A stretch of DNA of 64,000 nucleotides from JANPBY01 sp963805505 (GTDB lineage: Bacteria; Actinomycetota; Actinomycetes; DATJPE01): positions 434,001 to 498,000 of the forward strand of contig CAWDUP010000007.1 in the NCBI GenBank assembly GCA_963805505.1. Reading direction: 5' to 3'. The notes under the pieces are model-generated. The model was not told where the DNA came from. It ran no database searches and saw only the letters and a list, made by a program, of their open reading frames with translations. The translations under genes were made by a program, and so were the position numbers. Below, piece by piece: positions 51,490-59,932 of this stretch (position 1 is the stretch's first letter; every line of letters starts with the position of its first letter).

Positions 51490-51533
51490 CAGGATCGAGC
51501 CTGCTGAACCTAAGAGATTCATGAGAAAACGGT

Positions 51534-52910
51534 TCAGACGACCGCGGGCACCTCGTTGCCGGCCTCGCGGATGCCGCGTGGCACGTCGACCCTGGTGAGC
51601 AGGATGAACCCGATGATGAAGAACACCACGAGACCCAGAATGGCCAGCCGGTAGGACCCCGTCACCTGCAGGGTCACGGTGATCATCAAGGACCCGACGA
51701 ACGACGTGGCGCGGTCGCTGATCTCGTAGAGCCCGAAGTACTCCGCCTCGCGCCCGACGGGGATGAACTGGCTGAACAGCGACCTCGCCAGAGCCTGGCT
51801 TCCGCCGAGCACCAGGCCGATCGCCGCAGCCAATGCAAAGAAGGCGACGACTGCCCCGGCGGGGATGACAACGGCGTAGAACACGACGACGGTCCACACC
51901 ACCAGGGATCCGAGGATCGTGTTCTTGGCGCCCCTCGTACGGGCGATCCGCCCGAGCAGGAGGGCGCCGAAGAAGGCCACCAGCTGCACGAGCAGGATCG
52001 CCTGGATGAGGGTTTCGTCCGCCAGGTCGAGTTCCTCGCTGCCGTAGGTTGCGGAGAAGGCGATCGCCGCCTGGATGCCGTCGTTGAAACACAGGTAGGC
52101 CAGCAGGAACCACAGAGTCTGCGGGTACTGCCGCAGACCGCCGATGGTGCGTGCTAGCTGACGGAAGGCCCCGACGACCACATGATCTGAGCCCGCTCCA
52201 TCAGTGGACGCGTCGACGACGCCCACCGGCGGTCGGTCGCGCAGTCGGCGCAGCGGGATCGTCGCGAAAAGTGCCCACCACACTCCGGCGGACAGCAAGC
52301 AGATACGGACGGCCTCGCCCTCGGTGAGCCCAAACGAGTCGTGCAGCGTGAACAGGATGAGGTTGAGCAGCAGCAGGATGAACCCGCCGAAGTAGCCGAG
52401 CGCCCATCCGCGCGCACTGACCTGATCGCGTTCGTCCGCTGTGGAGATCTCGGGGAGAAACGCGTTGTAGACAACGATGGACGCGCCGAAGGCCACGTTG
52501 GCTGTGACAAGAAGGACACCGCCGAGCTCGAACCGGCCGTCGCGCACGAAGTACATCGCCATCGTGGCGACCGAGCCGATGCCGGCGAACAGCGCCAACA
52601 GCATCCGTTTGCTCTGGGCGCGATCGGCGATTGCCCCCACGATCGGGAGCAGGAGCACTTGCAGGAGCACCGATGTGGTGATCATGGCCGGGAAGAACGC
52701 GCTGTCCCGCACACCCACGCCGAGCACTGACACGAAGCCGTCGGCGTTGGCCGCGTCCTCGGTGACGGACGTCAGATACGGCCCCAGAAAGACTGTGACA
52801 ACGGTGGTCGAGAAGGCAGAAGCCGCCCAGTCGTAGAAGAACCACCCGCGCTGCTCGCGCGCTCGAGCGGCAGCGGGGAGCTGCGCAGGGTCAAGCGGCT
52901 GCGCGGTCAC
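51534..52910 (-). CDS. MFS transporter, UMF1/Atg22 family
   Basis: A 458-residue integral membrane transporter with 11-12 helices. FFYDWAASAFSTTVVTVFLG at the N-terminus is the hallmark of the UMF1 (Atg22-like) family, and GWALGYFGGFILLLLNLILF and FLPEISTADERDQVSARG are further family segments. The substrate is not known; relatives export amino acids or unknown solutes. GTG start. It runs in the same direction as and 131 bases upstream of rbpA. An inverted repeat CTGAACC/GGTTCAG spans its stop. Confidence 0.85.
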   Translation of the reverse strand: MTAQPLDPAQLPAAARAREQRGWFFYDWAASAFSTTVVTVFLGPYLTSVTEDAANADGFVSVLGVGVRDSAFFPAMITTSVLLQVLLLPIVGAIADRAQSKRMLLALFAGIGSVATMAMYFVRDGRFELGGVLLVTANVAFGASIVVYNAFLPEISTADERDQVSARGWALGYFGGFILLLLNLILFTLHDSFGLTEGEAVRICLLSAGVWWALFATIPLRRLRDRPPVGVVDASTDGAGSDHVVVGAFRQLARTIGGLRQYPQTLWFLLAYLCFNDGIQAAIAFSATYGSEELDLADETLIQAILLVQLVAFFGALLLGRIARTRGAKNTILGSLVVWTVVVFYAVVIPAGAVVAFFALAAAIGLVLGGSQALARSLFSQFIPVGREAEYFGLYEISDRATSFVGSLMITVTLQVTGSYRLAILGLVVFFIIGFILLTRVDVPRGIREAGNEVPAVV

Positions 52911-52930
52911 CTACGCATCATCGAGGCTGG

Positions 52931-53704
52931 TCAGCGGCCGGGGTGCCAGGCGCGCCGGGCGATGAGAACGTCGCGAAGCACCTCAGGACGGTCGGTCATG
53001 ATCCCGTCGACGTGCAGGTCCAGGAGTCGTTGCATCTGCGCTGGCTCGTCGATGGTCCACACGTGGACGGGGCGTCCTTGCTCATGCGCACTGCGCACGA
53101 AGGCCTCGGTGACCAGCGGAAGCCTGCGTGGCCCTGGCGGGACCTGGAAGCAGTTTCCCAAGAAGCGGGTCGGAGTTGGTCGAGCGAAGGCCACGGCCAG
53201 CCGGTGGGCCAGGACTCCCGCGGGGCCAGTAGACGTGCACACGCGGTGCCCGAATGCGCGGCGCACGGCGGCCAGCCGGGCGTCGGAGAAACTTGCGATG
53301 CAGACCCGCTCCAGCAGGCTGGGTTGCGCCTCCAGGAGGCTCACCAGCGGGCCGACCGCCTCATCGGCTTTGATGTCTATGTTCACCCGCCCTTCGGGGA
53401 CTGCGGCGAGCAGCTCGACCAGACGGGGTGGAGTGGTGCCATCCGCCAGGCGGGCGCGCGAGACATCGGCCCAGGGGAGATCCTCGATCCGGCCGACGCG
53501 GTCGGTGACACGGTCCAGGGTGGCGTCGTGCAGCGCCATCAGCACGCCGTCGCTGGTGGCATGGACGTCGGTTTCGAAGTAGGCGAACCCGAGGGTCCAA
53601 GCCCGCTCGAAGGCGGCGATGGAGTTCTCGATCGCCTCACCGGCACCACCGCGGTGCACGAAGGCCACCGGTCCTGGAGCCTGCAGGAAGGGATGGTTTG
53701 TCAC
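52931..53704 (-). CDS. glycerophosphodiester phosphodiesterase
   Basis: A 257-residue GDPD-type enzyme that hydrolyses glycerophosphodiesters to glycerol-3-phosphate and an alcohol. Catalytic and metal residues appear in VAFVHRGGAGEAIENSIAAFERA (His, Arg, Glu), YFETDVHATSDGVLMALHDATL (Glu, Asp, second catalytic His) and NIDIKAD. There is no signal peptide, so it probably acts in the cytoplasm on phospholipid head groups. GTG 53704 is chosen because upstream extension lacks family sequence. It is divergent from the ABC-2 operon, and the two share a TAGCCT/GGCTAGCC promoter region. Confidence 0.9.
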   Translation of the reverse strand: MTNHPFLQAPGPVAFVHRGGAGEAIENSIAAFERAWTLGFAYFETDVHATSDGVLMALHDATLDRVTDRVGRIEDLPWADVSRARLADGTTPPRLVELLAAVPEGRVNIDIKADEAVGPLVSLLEAQPSLLERVCIASFSDARLAAVRRAFGHRVCTSTGPAGVLAHRLAVAFARPTPTRFLGNCFQVPPGPRRLPLVTEAFVRSAHEQGRPVHVWTIDEPAQMQRLLDLHVDGIMTDRPEVLRDVLIARRAWHPGR

Positions 53705-53759
53705 GTCGGCCACCGGGCTAGCCTTCCAGTTGGACCAGCTCCCGACGCGGAAGGCAGGC

Positions 53760-54731
53760 ATGTCGGACCACACTCTTGACTTGGATGGCCTCTCCAAGAG
53801 GTATGGCGAGACCGTCGCATTGGACGAGTTGAGCTTTGAGGTACGGCCCGGGGAGATATTCGGTTTTGTCGGCAGCAACGGGGCCGGAAAGACCACCGCC
53901 ATGCGAATCGTCCTGGGGGTGCTGGCCGCGGATGCTGGCGCCGTGCGTTTCGGCGGCGTTCCGGTGACGTTCGAGACACGGCGACGCATCGGCTACATGC
54001 CCGAAGAGCGGGGCCTCTACCCCCGCATGCGGGTAGGGGAGCAGCTGACCTACCTAGGCCGGCTGCACAACCTCTCGGCCGAGCAGGCAGCGGAGGCGGT
54101 CCGGCGTTGGACCGACCGGCTGGGGATAGCGAAGCGCGTAGATGACGAGATCCAAAAGCTCAGCCTCGGCAACCAGCAGCGGGTGCAGCTCGCGGCCGCC
54201 CTCGTCCACGATCCGGACGTCCTGGTGCTGGACGAACCCTTCTCCGGCCTCGACCCGGTTGCTGTGGACGTGATGAGCGGCGTTCTCGCGGACAAGGCCG
54301 CTGAGGGTGTCCCGATCGTGTTCTCCAGCCACCAGCTGGACCTGGTCCAACGACTCTGCCATCGCGTGGGGATCGTTGCCGATGGGCGCATGGTCGCGGT
54401 CGGTTCGGTTGACGAGCTTCGACGAGGGGGCGGGGAGAAGCTCGTCGTCAATGCCCCGTCAGCGCCCGACGGCTGGGCGGACTCGATTCCTGGTGTGACC
54501 GGCAGCAGGCGCGAAGGCAGCACGACGGTGCTGGACCTCTCACAAGACGGTGCTGCCGTTGATGATCAGCTGGTGCTGCGGACCGCGTTGAGCAGCGGTC
54601 CGGTGCTCGAGTTCGTTCGAACCCGCCCGAGCCTCGCCGAGCGGTTCCGCACAGTCGTATCCGACAGCGGGGCTCGCGAGCACGGCTCGACCCATGAAAC
54701 CCGCCAGGTCGCCAGTGCGGAGCAGCGATGA
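53760..54731 (+). CDS. ABC transporter ATP-binding protein (NatA-like, ABC-2 exporter)
   Basis: A 323-residue ATPase. Walker A GSNGAGKTTA is at about 39-48, the signature reads LSLGNQQRVQLA (LSLGNQ in place of LSGGQ), and Walker B is VLVLDEPFSGLDPVA; a C-terminal extension of about 100 residues is typical of Na+/drug-export NatA relatives. ATG 53760 is the start of family sequence. It overlaps the permease gene by four bases (ATGA). Substrate unknown. Confidence 0.9.
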   Translation: MSDHTLDLDGLSKRYGETVALDELSFEVRPGEIFGFVGSNGAGKTTAMRIVLGVLAADAGAVRFGGVPVTFETRRRIGYMPEERGLYPRMRVGEQLTYLGRLHNLSAEQAAEAVRRWTDRLGIAKRVDDEIQKLSLGNQQRVQLAAALVHDPDVLVLDEPFSGLDPVAVDVMSGVLADKAAEGVPIVFSSHQLDLVQRLCHRVGIVADGRMVAVGSVDELRRGGGEKLVVNAPSAPDGWADSIPGVTGSRREGSTTVLDLSQDGAAVDDQLVLRTALSSGPVLEFVRTRPSLAERFRTVVSDSGAREHGSTHETRQVASAEQR

Positions 54732-55942
54732 CTACGCAGAGCGTCGCCAGCACCACCTGGGGGACCATCAGCTTGGTCGCGGCGCGAGAAATTCGTCTTC
54801 GCATGCGGTCACGGGCCTACTGGCTGATCACGCTGCTCACAGCCGCGGCGCTGGCCGGATTCGCCATCACGCTCGCGATCATCAACTCCGGAGGGACCGA
54901 GGCGAGCATGGCGCTGACGGCTGAGCAGAACGCACAGCTCGGGTCTTCCTTGATTGCCGCAGCGGACGCCCAGGACGTCGATCTCACGCTCATCACCGTG
55001 CCCGACGCCGCTGCTGGGGCTGCTGCCGTGGCTGACGGCTCGGCTGACGCCGCGATCGCTGCGTCGAGTGGCGCTGGCCTGCATGTCGTCGTCGACGAGG
55101 ACCTGAAGCCCGAGTTGGCCACGATTCTGGAGCGCGTAGCCGTCGAGCGGGCGATTGCGGGGGAGATCCAACAGCTGGGTGGGGATCCGGCCGGCGTTCC
55201 CACCCTGCTTGCCGCCGGCCAGGTCACGGTCGAGCCCCTCACTCCTCCCCGCAGCTATGACCCTCAACGACTCGTCATCGGCTTCATCGCCGGGGTGCTG
55301 ATCTACCTCGCGCTCATGTTCGCCGGCCAGATCGTGGCCCAGGGAGTGGTTGAGGAGAAGACCAGCCGAGTCGTTGAGTTGCTGCTGGCTGCGGTTCGAC
55401 CATGGCAGCTGATGACCGGAAAGGTGCTGGGTCTGGGCTTGATCGGCCTGGTCCAGGTCCTCATCATCGGGCTCAGCGGGCTGGTCGCAGGCCTCGCCAC
55501 CGGTGCGCTCGATCTCCCCGGCGCGCAGGCCGCTGGGATCCTGGGGTGGCTGCTCGTGTGGTTCCTCCTGGGCTATGCGCTCTTCTCGTTCATCTTCGCG
55601 TCGCTCGGAGCGCTCGTATCCCGGCAGGAGGACATCGGGGGAGTAGTGACCCCTGTGACGATGCTCCTCGTCGTCGGCTACGTGATCGGCGTCAGCGTTC
55701 TCCCCAGCGACCCGTCCAACACGTTCGTGGCGGTCATGTCGATGCTTCCCGTCTTCAGCCCCACACTGATGCCGATCCGGCTGGCGATCGGAGGGGTCCC
55801 GGTCTGGCAGTCCACACTCGCACTTGGCCTCATCATCGTGACGATCCCCCTGATGATCGCCGTCACGGCGCGGATCTACCGAAACGCGGTGGTCAGGTCG
55901 GGTGCTCGGGTGCGCCTGAAGGACGCCCTTCGCAACGGCTGA
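54728..55942 (+). CDS. ABC-2 type permease (NatB-like)
   Basis: A 404-residue permease partnering the preceding ATPase. One N-terminal membrane helix (about 32-53) is followed by a roughly 140-residue extracytoplasmic domain, then five helices (from about residue 180) including VVEEKTSRVVELLLAAVRPW, the NatB/ABC-2 hallmark, and LVSRQEDIGGVVTPVTMLLV. It likely exports sodium, drugs or lipids. End of the two-gene operon. Confidence 0.9.
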   Translation: MTTQSVASTTWGTISLVAAREIRLRMRSRAYWLITLLTAAALAGFAITLAIINSGGTEASMALTAEQNAQLGSSLIAAADAQDVDLTLITVPDAAAGAAAVADGSADAAIAASSGAGLHVVVDEDLKPELATILERVAVERAIAGEIQQLGGDPAGVPTLLAAGQVTVEPLTPPRSYDPQRLVIGFIAGVLIYLALMFAGQIVAQGVVEEKTSRVVELLLAAVRPWQLMTGKVLGLGLIGLVQVLIIGLSGLVAGLATGALDLPGAQAAGILGWLLVWFLLGYALFSFIFASLGALVSRQEDIGGVVTPVTMLLVVGYVIGVSVLPSDPSNTFVAVMSMLPVFSPTLMPIRLAIGGVPVWQSTLALGLIIVTIPLMIAVTARIYRNAVVRSGARVRLKDALRNG

Positions 55943-55976
55943 CGCTTGGCGAGATCTGTGGACAACCACGGGAAGC

Positions 55977-55998
55977 TGTCGGTGCTGTCTGCTATGGG
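55977..55998 (+). promoter_or_regulatory. upstream PafBC-like motif, degenerate -10
   Basis: TGTCGGTG (55977-55984), eight bases, then TATGGG; the last base departs from TAnnnT. Possible relic or secondary promoter of the DUF222/HNH gene. Confidence 0.35.
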
Positions 55999-56045
55999 AA
56001 TCTGTTGCTATTAAACAGGAATCCGCCTGTGGACGGCCCTGAAAG

Positions 56046-56067
56046 TGTCGGTGCCTTGTTCTAGAGT
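56046..56067 (+). promoter_or_regulatory. PafBC-type DNA-damage promoter of the DUF222/HNH gene
   Basis: TGTCGGTG (56046-56053), eight bases, then TAGAGT (56062-56067), matching the LexA-independent TTGTCRGTG-N8-TAnnnT promoter except for its first base. TAGAGT ends six bases before ATG 56074, so the mRNA would be leaderless. Confidence 0.65.
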
Positions 56068-56073
56068 TCAGGT

Positions 56074-57490
56074 ATGTCATCCACCTCTAGGACAGCCGGC
56101 AACACCGCCGCTGTCCTTGGGTTGACCCGGCGGCTGGCCGCCTTGGACTTTGCCGATGCCGAGAGGTCGGCGCTCGCTACCGAGCGCGTCGATCAGCTGC
56201 GTGCCCTGGAGGAGTTGAAGGCCGCGGTGGCGGCGGCGCAGGTGCGGGTGACCGCGGCGTTGACCGTATCCGTGCAGCGAAGCAGCGATGAGGAGCACGC
56301 GGCGCGGGTGCGGGTGGGGTCGGAGGGGTTCGAGGCGTGGCGGGCGCGCCGGGATGCGGAGCGGTCGCGGTCGTCGGTGGGGGCGCAGGTCGGGCTAGCG
56401 CGCCGGATGTCCCCCCATCAGGGCGCCCGGCAGGTCGCGATCGCCACCGCGCTGGTCGAGGACCTGCCGGCCACGTTGGCCGCCCTGCGGGCCGGGCTGA
56501 TCAGTGAGACCAGGGCCGCGATCATCGCGCGGGAGTCCTCCTCGCTGACCCGACCCGACCGCAGGCTGCTGGACGCGGAGCTGGCTACCGACCCCGACCG
56601 GCTCGCGTCGTGGGGGGACAAGGAACTCACCGGCCGGGTTCGGGCGATCGCCTACCGCCTCGACGCCCAAGCCGCGGTCGAGCGGGCCGCGAAGGCGGCT
56701 CAGGATCGGCGGGTGAGTCTGCGACCGGCCCCGGACGCCATGAGTCAGCTAGGCGCCCTGTTGCCGGTGCCGGCTGGGGTTGCGGTGATCACCTCCTTGG
56801 AGCAGGCCGCGGCGACTGCGCGGGCGCAGGGCGATCTGCGGGGGCGGGGGCAGCTGATGGCCGACACCCTGGTCGAACGGGTCACCGGCCAGGCCACCGC
56901 GACCGCGGTGCCGGTGGAGGTGCAGGTCGTGATCTCCGACCAGACCCTGCTCGAGGGTCGATGACGCGCCTGCGCGGATCCCCGGCTACGGTCCGGTCCC
57001 GGCCGGGATCGCCCGCGAGCTCAAGAGCTCCGCCGATGATGAGGCGAAGGTGTGGCTGCGCCGGCTCTACACCCACCCCCAAAGCGGGGCGTTGACGCAG
57101 GTGGAGTCCACGCGGCGGGTCTTTCCCCGCGGGATGCGCCGGTTCATCACCACCCGCGACCAGACGTGTCGCACCCCGTGGTGTGACGCGGCGATCCGGC
57201 ACCTCGACCACCTCCGCGACCACACCCGAGGCGGCTCGACCAGCCTGTCCAACGGTCAAGGGTTGTGCGAAGGCTGCAACTACCTCAAACAAACCCCCGG
57301 CTGGACCACCGAAACCGACCCGTCCGGACGTGGGCGCCCCCATCGGGTCCGGGTCACCACCCCCACCGGGCACACCTACCACTCCACCGCCCCACCGCTC
57401 CTCCCAGGACGACGCCCACCCCCACCAGCCGGACAACCCGAGATCTACAGCCACCTCGAGGCCCGGATCGAATACCACCTCAGCGCCTGA
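56074..57490 (+). pseudogene. DUF222/13E12-repeat HNH endonuclease, interrupted by a +1 frameshift
   Basis: The family fuses an N-terminal DUF222 region to an HNH nuclease. The first frame encodes about 296 residues to TLLEGR and stops at 56962; the second frame continues with DDAPARIPGYGPVPAGIARE and the HNH part CRTPWCDAAIRHLDHLRDHT with LCEGCNYLK near the end. Dropping one base (C at 56959) restores the frame, giving about 471 residues, normal for the family. Such genes are often decayed, but the domains are otherwise intact, so an assembly error is possible. It has a DNA-damage-type promoter. Confidence 0.85.
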
Positions 57491-57500
57491 GCCGGCTGTC

Positions 57501-57965
57501 CTAGCGGAGTCTGGTTGACCCGATGTGGTTCGCGGCAGTCACAATCCGCTCCCTGTGATTTGGGTTCATTTCTGGCAGGTCATCCAAGGGAAACCATCGC
57601 GCTTCCAAAGACTCATCGTCGGCCGGGTACGGGTCGCCGGAGACGAACGCACAGCGGAAGGTGTGGTCCAGGTACTGCGCCCGGTCGCCGTTGGCATGAA
57701 CCGTTTCTGCTCCCACGTGCACCCATACCAGCTCTTCGACCGTGCACCGGACACCGGTTTCTTCCAACACCTCCCTAGTGGCCGCATCCGCCGGGTGCTC
57801 GCCCGGGTCAACGATGCCTGTGACAGGCGTCCAACATCGGTTGTCCGAACGCAGAACGAGCAATACCTCGTTCTGCCTGAGAACTACCGCAGTTACCCCG
57901 GGCAGCCAGAGCAGATCGTGGCCGATGCTTGCTCGTAGTCGGAGAACGAAATCAGGAACAGGCAC
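57501..57965 (-). CDS. NUDIX hydrolase
   Basis: A 154-residue NUDIX pyrophosphohydrolase. The complete box is GIVDPGEHPADAATREVLEE (then TGV), containing GX5EX7REUXEEXGU. The N-terminus PGVTAVVLRQNEVLLVLRSD forms the usual strand. Substrate class cannot be told; the WTPVTGIVDPGE context is common in general house-cleaning NUDIX proteins. GTG 57965 is supported by TAGGGT six bases upstream. Convergent with the DUF222/HNH gene. Confidence 0.92.
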   Translation of the reverse strand: MPVPDFVLRLRASIGHDLLWLPGVTAVVLRQNEVLLVLRSDNRCWTPVTGIVDPGEHPADAATREVLEETGVRCTVEELVWVHVGAETVHANGDRAQYLDHTFRCAFVSGDPYPADDESLEARWFPLDDLPEMNPNHRERIVTAANHIGSTRLR

Positions 57966-57971
57966 GCTGGC

Positions 57972-57977
57972 ACCCTA
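57972..57977 (-). promoter_or_regulatory. -10 box of NUDIX gene (TAGGGT)
   Basis: Minus-strand TAGGGT six bases before GTG 57965, implying a leaderless mRNA. Confidence 0.5.
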
Positions 57978-58000
57978 GTGAGGACGTGGGCCTCGCAGGT

Positions 58001-58942
58001 CTAGTCGCCTCGTGCGTCCTCGATAACGGCGTGGGCGACATCGAGCCGGCTCGAGCACCGCGCAGGCATCGTGCCCCAGTAGTAGGGGAAAGTCATGACC
58101 GCCAGGGCGAGCGCCCAGGCTCGCCCGAGCAGCCACTCTTCCTCCTCGATCATCACGACGGAACGAAAGATCTCGCGCGAGGTGGGGGAGAGCATGTCCC
58201 ATGCGGCGATCAGATCCACGGTGGGATCACCGACGCCCAGACCGCCGAGGTCGAGCAAGGCGCTGAGCCGACCTGACCGGATCAAGACGTTCTCAGCCAC
58301 CAGGTCGCCGTGATACCAGCTGAACTGCACGGATGACCGAGCTCCGGGTAGCTGCAGGGCGTCCGCCCAGATACGGCGCGCCGCATCGAGATCCAGGTCG
58401 AGTCCCGAGATCGCGGCGCACGCCTTGAAGTTGGCCTGGGTAGTTGCGTCCAGGCCCGCCAACGGGTCACCGCGATACCAACGCAGCGCGCTGTCGCCTC
58501 TGGCCTCATCGTCGATCCGGATGCTCCGCAGACCGGCGACCACGTGGCCAAGGTCCCCGGCGAACACGCGCTCTTCCTGGTGGCTCAGGGTCGGCGACCC
58601 ACCACCGGGGACGTACCCCTGCAGCCAGCGCACCACAGACCACTTCTCGGGGTAGCCAAGGCTGGGTTCGCCCACTGCGACGACGTCCGGGACGGCGATG
58701 GGAACAGCAGCCGCGACGCGCGCAACCCAGCGCGCCTCCTTTTCGATGGTCTGGCTACCTCCCGGCTGTCGTGGAAGACGCACCAGGTGCTCCGCACCCA
58801 GCCGGAACAAGGCGTTGGTCGATCCGGTAGCGCCGAGCGGTTCCAGCCGCAAGTCGCGGTACTCAGGGAACTGTTCGTCGACCAAGCTTCTGACGAGGGC
58901 GTGCGTGATGTCGATCTCGTCCGCATGAAGAGTGCTGGGCAC
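58001..58942 (-). CDS. aminoglycoside phosphotransferase family protein
   Basis: A 313-residue kinase-like protein. The catalytic Brenner motif appears in WYHGDLVAENVLI (HGDxxxxN), and the DFG-like segment in LDLGGLGVGDPTVDLIAAW; NALFRLGAEHLVRLPR is the nucleotide-binding strand region. It resembles streptomycin/hygromycin-type phosphotransferases but relatives act on other small molecules, so antibiotic resistance is not established. GTG 58942 is chosen as the first start before the HADEIDI segment typical of the family N-terminus; the true start is uncertain. Divergent from the AraC-type gene. Confidence 0.8.
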   Translation of the reverse strand: MPSTLHADEIDITHALVRSLVDEQFPEYRDLRLEPLGATGSTNALFRLGAEHLVRLPRQPGGSQTIEKEARWVARVAAAVPIAVPDVVAVGEPSLGYPEKWSVVRWLQGYVPGGGSPTLSHQEERVFAGDLGHVVAGLRSIRIDDEARGDSALRWYRGDPLAGLDATTQANFKACAAISGLDLDLDAARRIWADALQLPGARSSVQFSWYHGDLVAENVLIRSGRLSALLDLGGLGVGDPTVDLIAAWDMLSPTSREIFRSVVMIEEEEWLLGRAWALALAVMTFPYYWGTMPARCSSRLDVAHAVIEDARGD

Positions 58943-59045
58943 CCGAGGAACATGGCCGCTCGCCGGCTTCGACGCAACACATTTGCGTGTGTCGACCGTG
59001 GCTGCGGACCCGTGCCTTGCTGCGACGGCCGCAGAGCCTGGCACG

Positions 59046-59516
59046 ATGGCCGACGTGTCCGGCAGACCACCCGAAGAGGAGAGGTTGCGGCAGCTCGTAC
59101 GGTTGCGCGCCGTCCGCGACCGGATCGATCGAGAATACGCCCAGCCGCTCGACGTCGAGGCGCTAGCCAGAGACGTGAACATGTCTGCCGGACATCTGAG
59201 CCGGCAGTTCAAGCTTGCCTACGGAGAACCGCCGTACTCCTATCTGATGACCCGGCGCATCGAGCGAGCGATGTCCCTACTCAGGCGAGGTGAGCAGAGC
59301 GTCACAGAGGTGTGCTTCGCAGTCGGTTGTTCGTCGCTAGGGACGTTCAGCACTCGATTCACCGAGCTGGTTGGCGTGTCTCCCCAGGCGTACCGACGAC
59401 GGGAGAGGAACCAGCAAACCGACAGGTCGACAGGTATGCCTGCCTGTGTCGCGAAGCAGGTGACCAGACCGGTCAGGAATCGAGAAGCAGCGCCAAGGGC
59501 TCGGCAGCTAGCGTGA
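59046..59516 (+). CDS. AraC-family transcriptional regulator, short form
   Basis: A 156-residue regulator made of little more than the AraC DNA-binding domain. The first helix-turn-helix is in LDVEALARDVNMSAGHLSRQF and the second in SVTEVCFAVGCSSLGTFSTR, then FTELVGVSPQAYRRR. No ligand domain is present. ATG 59046 starts just before the region of homology. Its stop overlaps a possible start of the VOC gene, so the two are co-transcribed and it may control them. Confidence 0.9.
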   Translation: MADVSGRPPEEERLRQLVRLRAVRDRIDREYAQPLDVEALARDVNMSAGHLSRQFKLAYGEPPYSYLMTRRIERAMSLLRRGEQSVTEVCFAVGCSSLGTFSTRFTELVGVSPQAYRRRERNQQTDRSTGMPACVAKQVTRPVRNREAAPRARQLA

Positions 59517-59521
59517 GCGAC

Positions 59522-59932
59522 ATGAGCCTCACCATTCACTCGAGCTTTCTTCCGCACGACGACGCGGACGCCGCGTTGGCGTTCTATCGCGACGTCCTCG
59601 GCTTCGAGGTTCGTGGCGACGTCGGCAAGGGTCAGATGAGGTGGATCACCGTCGGGCCGCCGGATCAGCCAGACACATCTATTGTGCTCGCGCCGCCTGC
59701 CGCCAACCCTGGCATCACCGACGACGAGCGCCGCATGATCGCCGAGATGATGGCCAAGGGCACCTACGCGATGCTGCTGCTTGCGACCAAGAACCTAGAC
59801 AGCACCTTCGATCGTCTGCAGTCGAGTGCCGCCGAGATCGTCCAGGAGCCCACCGAGCAGCCGTACGGCGTCCGCGACTGCGCGGTGCGTGATCCCGCGG
59901 GCAACTTGATCCGCGTCCAGGAGTTGCCTTGA
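59522..59932 (+). CDS. VOC (glyoxalase/bleomycin-resistance-like) family protein
   Basis: A 136-residue two-repeat VOC protein. SLTIHSSFLPHDDADAALAF with YRDVLGFEVRGDVG, and GVRDCAVRDPAGNLIRVQEL, are the conserved halves; the metal His/Glu positions are partly retained. The protein could bind or modify a small molecule. ATG 59522 is preferred; GTG 59513, overlapping the upstream stop, is an alternative. Its stop overlaps the UvrA-like gene (TTGA), so all three genes form one operon. This trio recurs in actinobacteria. Confidence 0.88.
   Translation: MSLTIHSSFLPHDDADAALAFYRDVLGFEVRGDVGKGQMRWITVGPPDQPDTSIVLAPPAANPGITDDERRMIAEMMAKGTYAMLLLATKNLDSTFDRLQSSAAEIVQEPTEQPYGVRDCAVRDPAGNLIRVQELP

Noticed and set aside
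51436..51522. A 28-codon open frame on the minus strand between the MFS gene and rbpA
   Set aside because: No ribosome site, and the frame runs through the SigR-type promoter, so it would not be on the rbpA mRNA.
51504..51537. CTGAACC / GGTTCAG inverted repeat with a 20-base loop around the MFS stop codon
   Set aside because: The loop is long and the stem short; no T-tract. Too weak for a terminator call.
55957..55965. TGTGGACAA, the reverse complement of a DnaA box, with a weaker copy at 56028
   Set aside because: One good match in a 131-base gap does not make an origin; no cluster, no dnaA or dnaN nearby, and the region is explained by the DUF222/HNH promoter. The dif-like site suggests the terminus, not the origin, is near.
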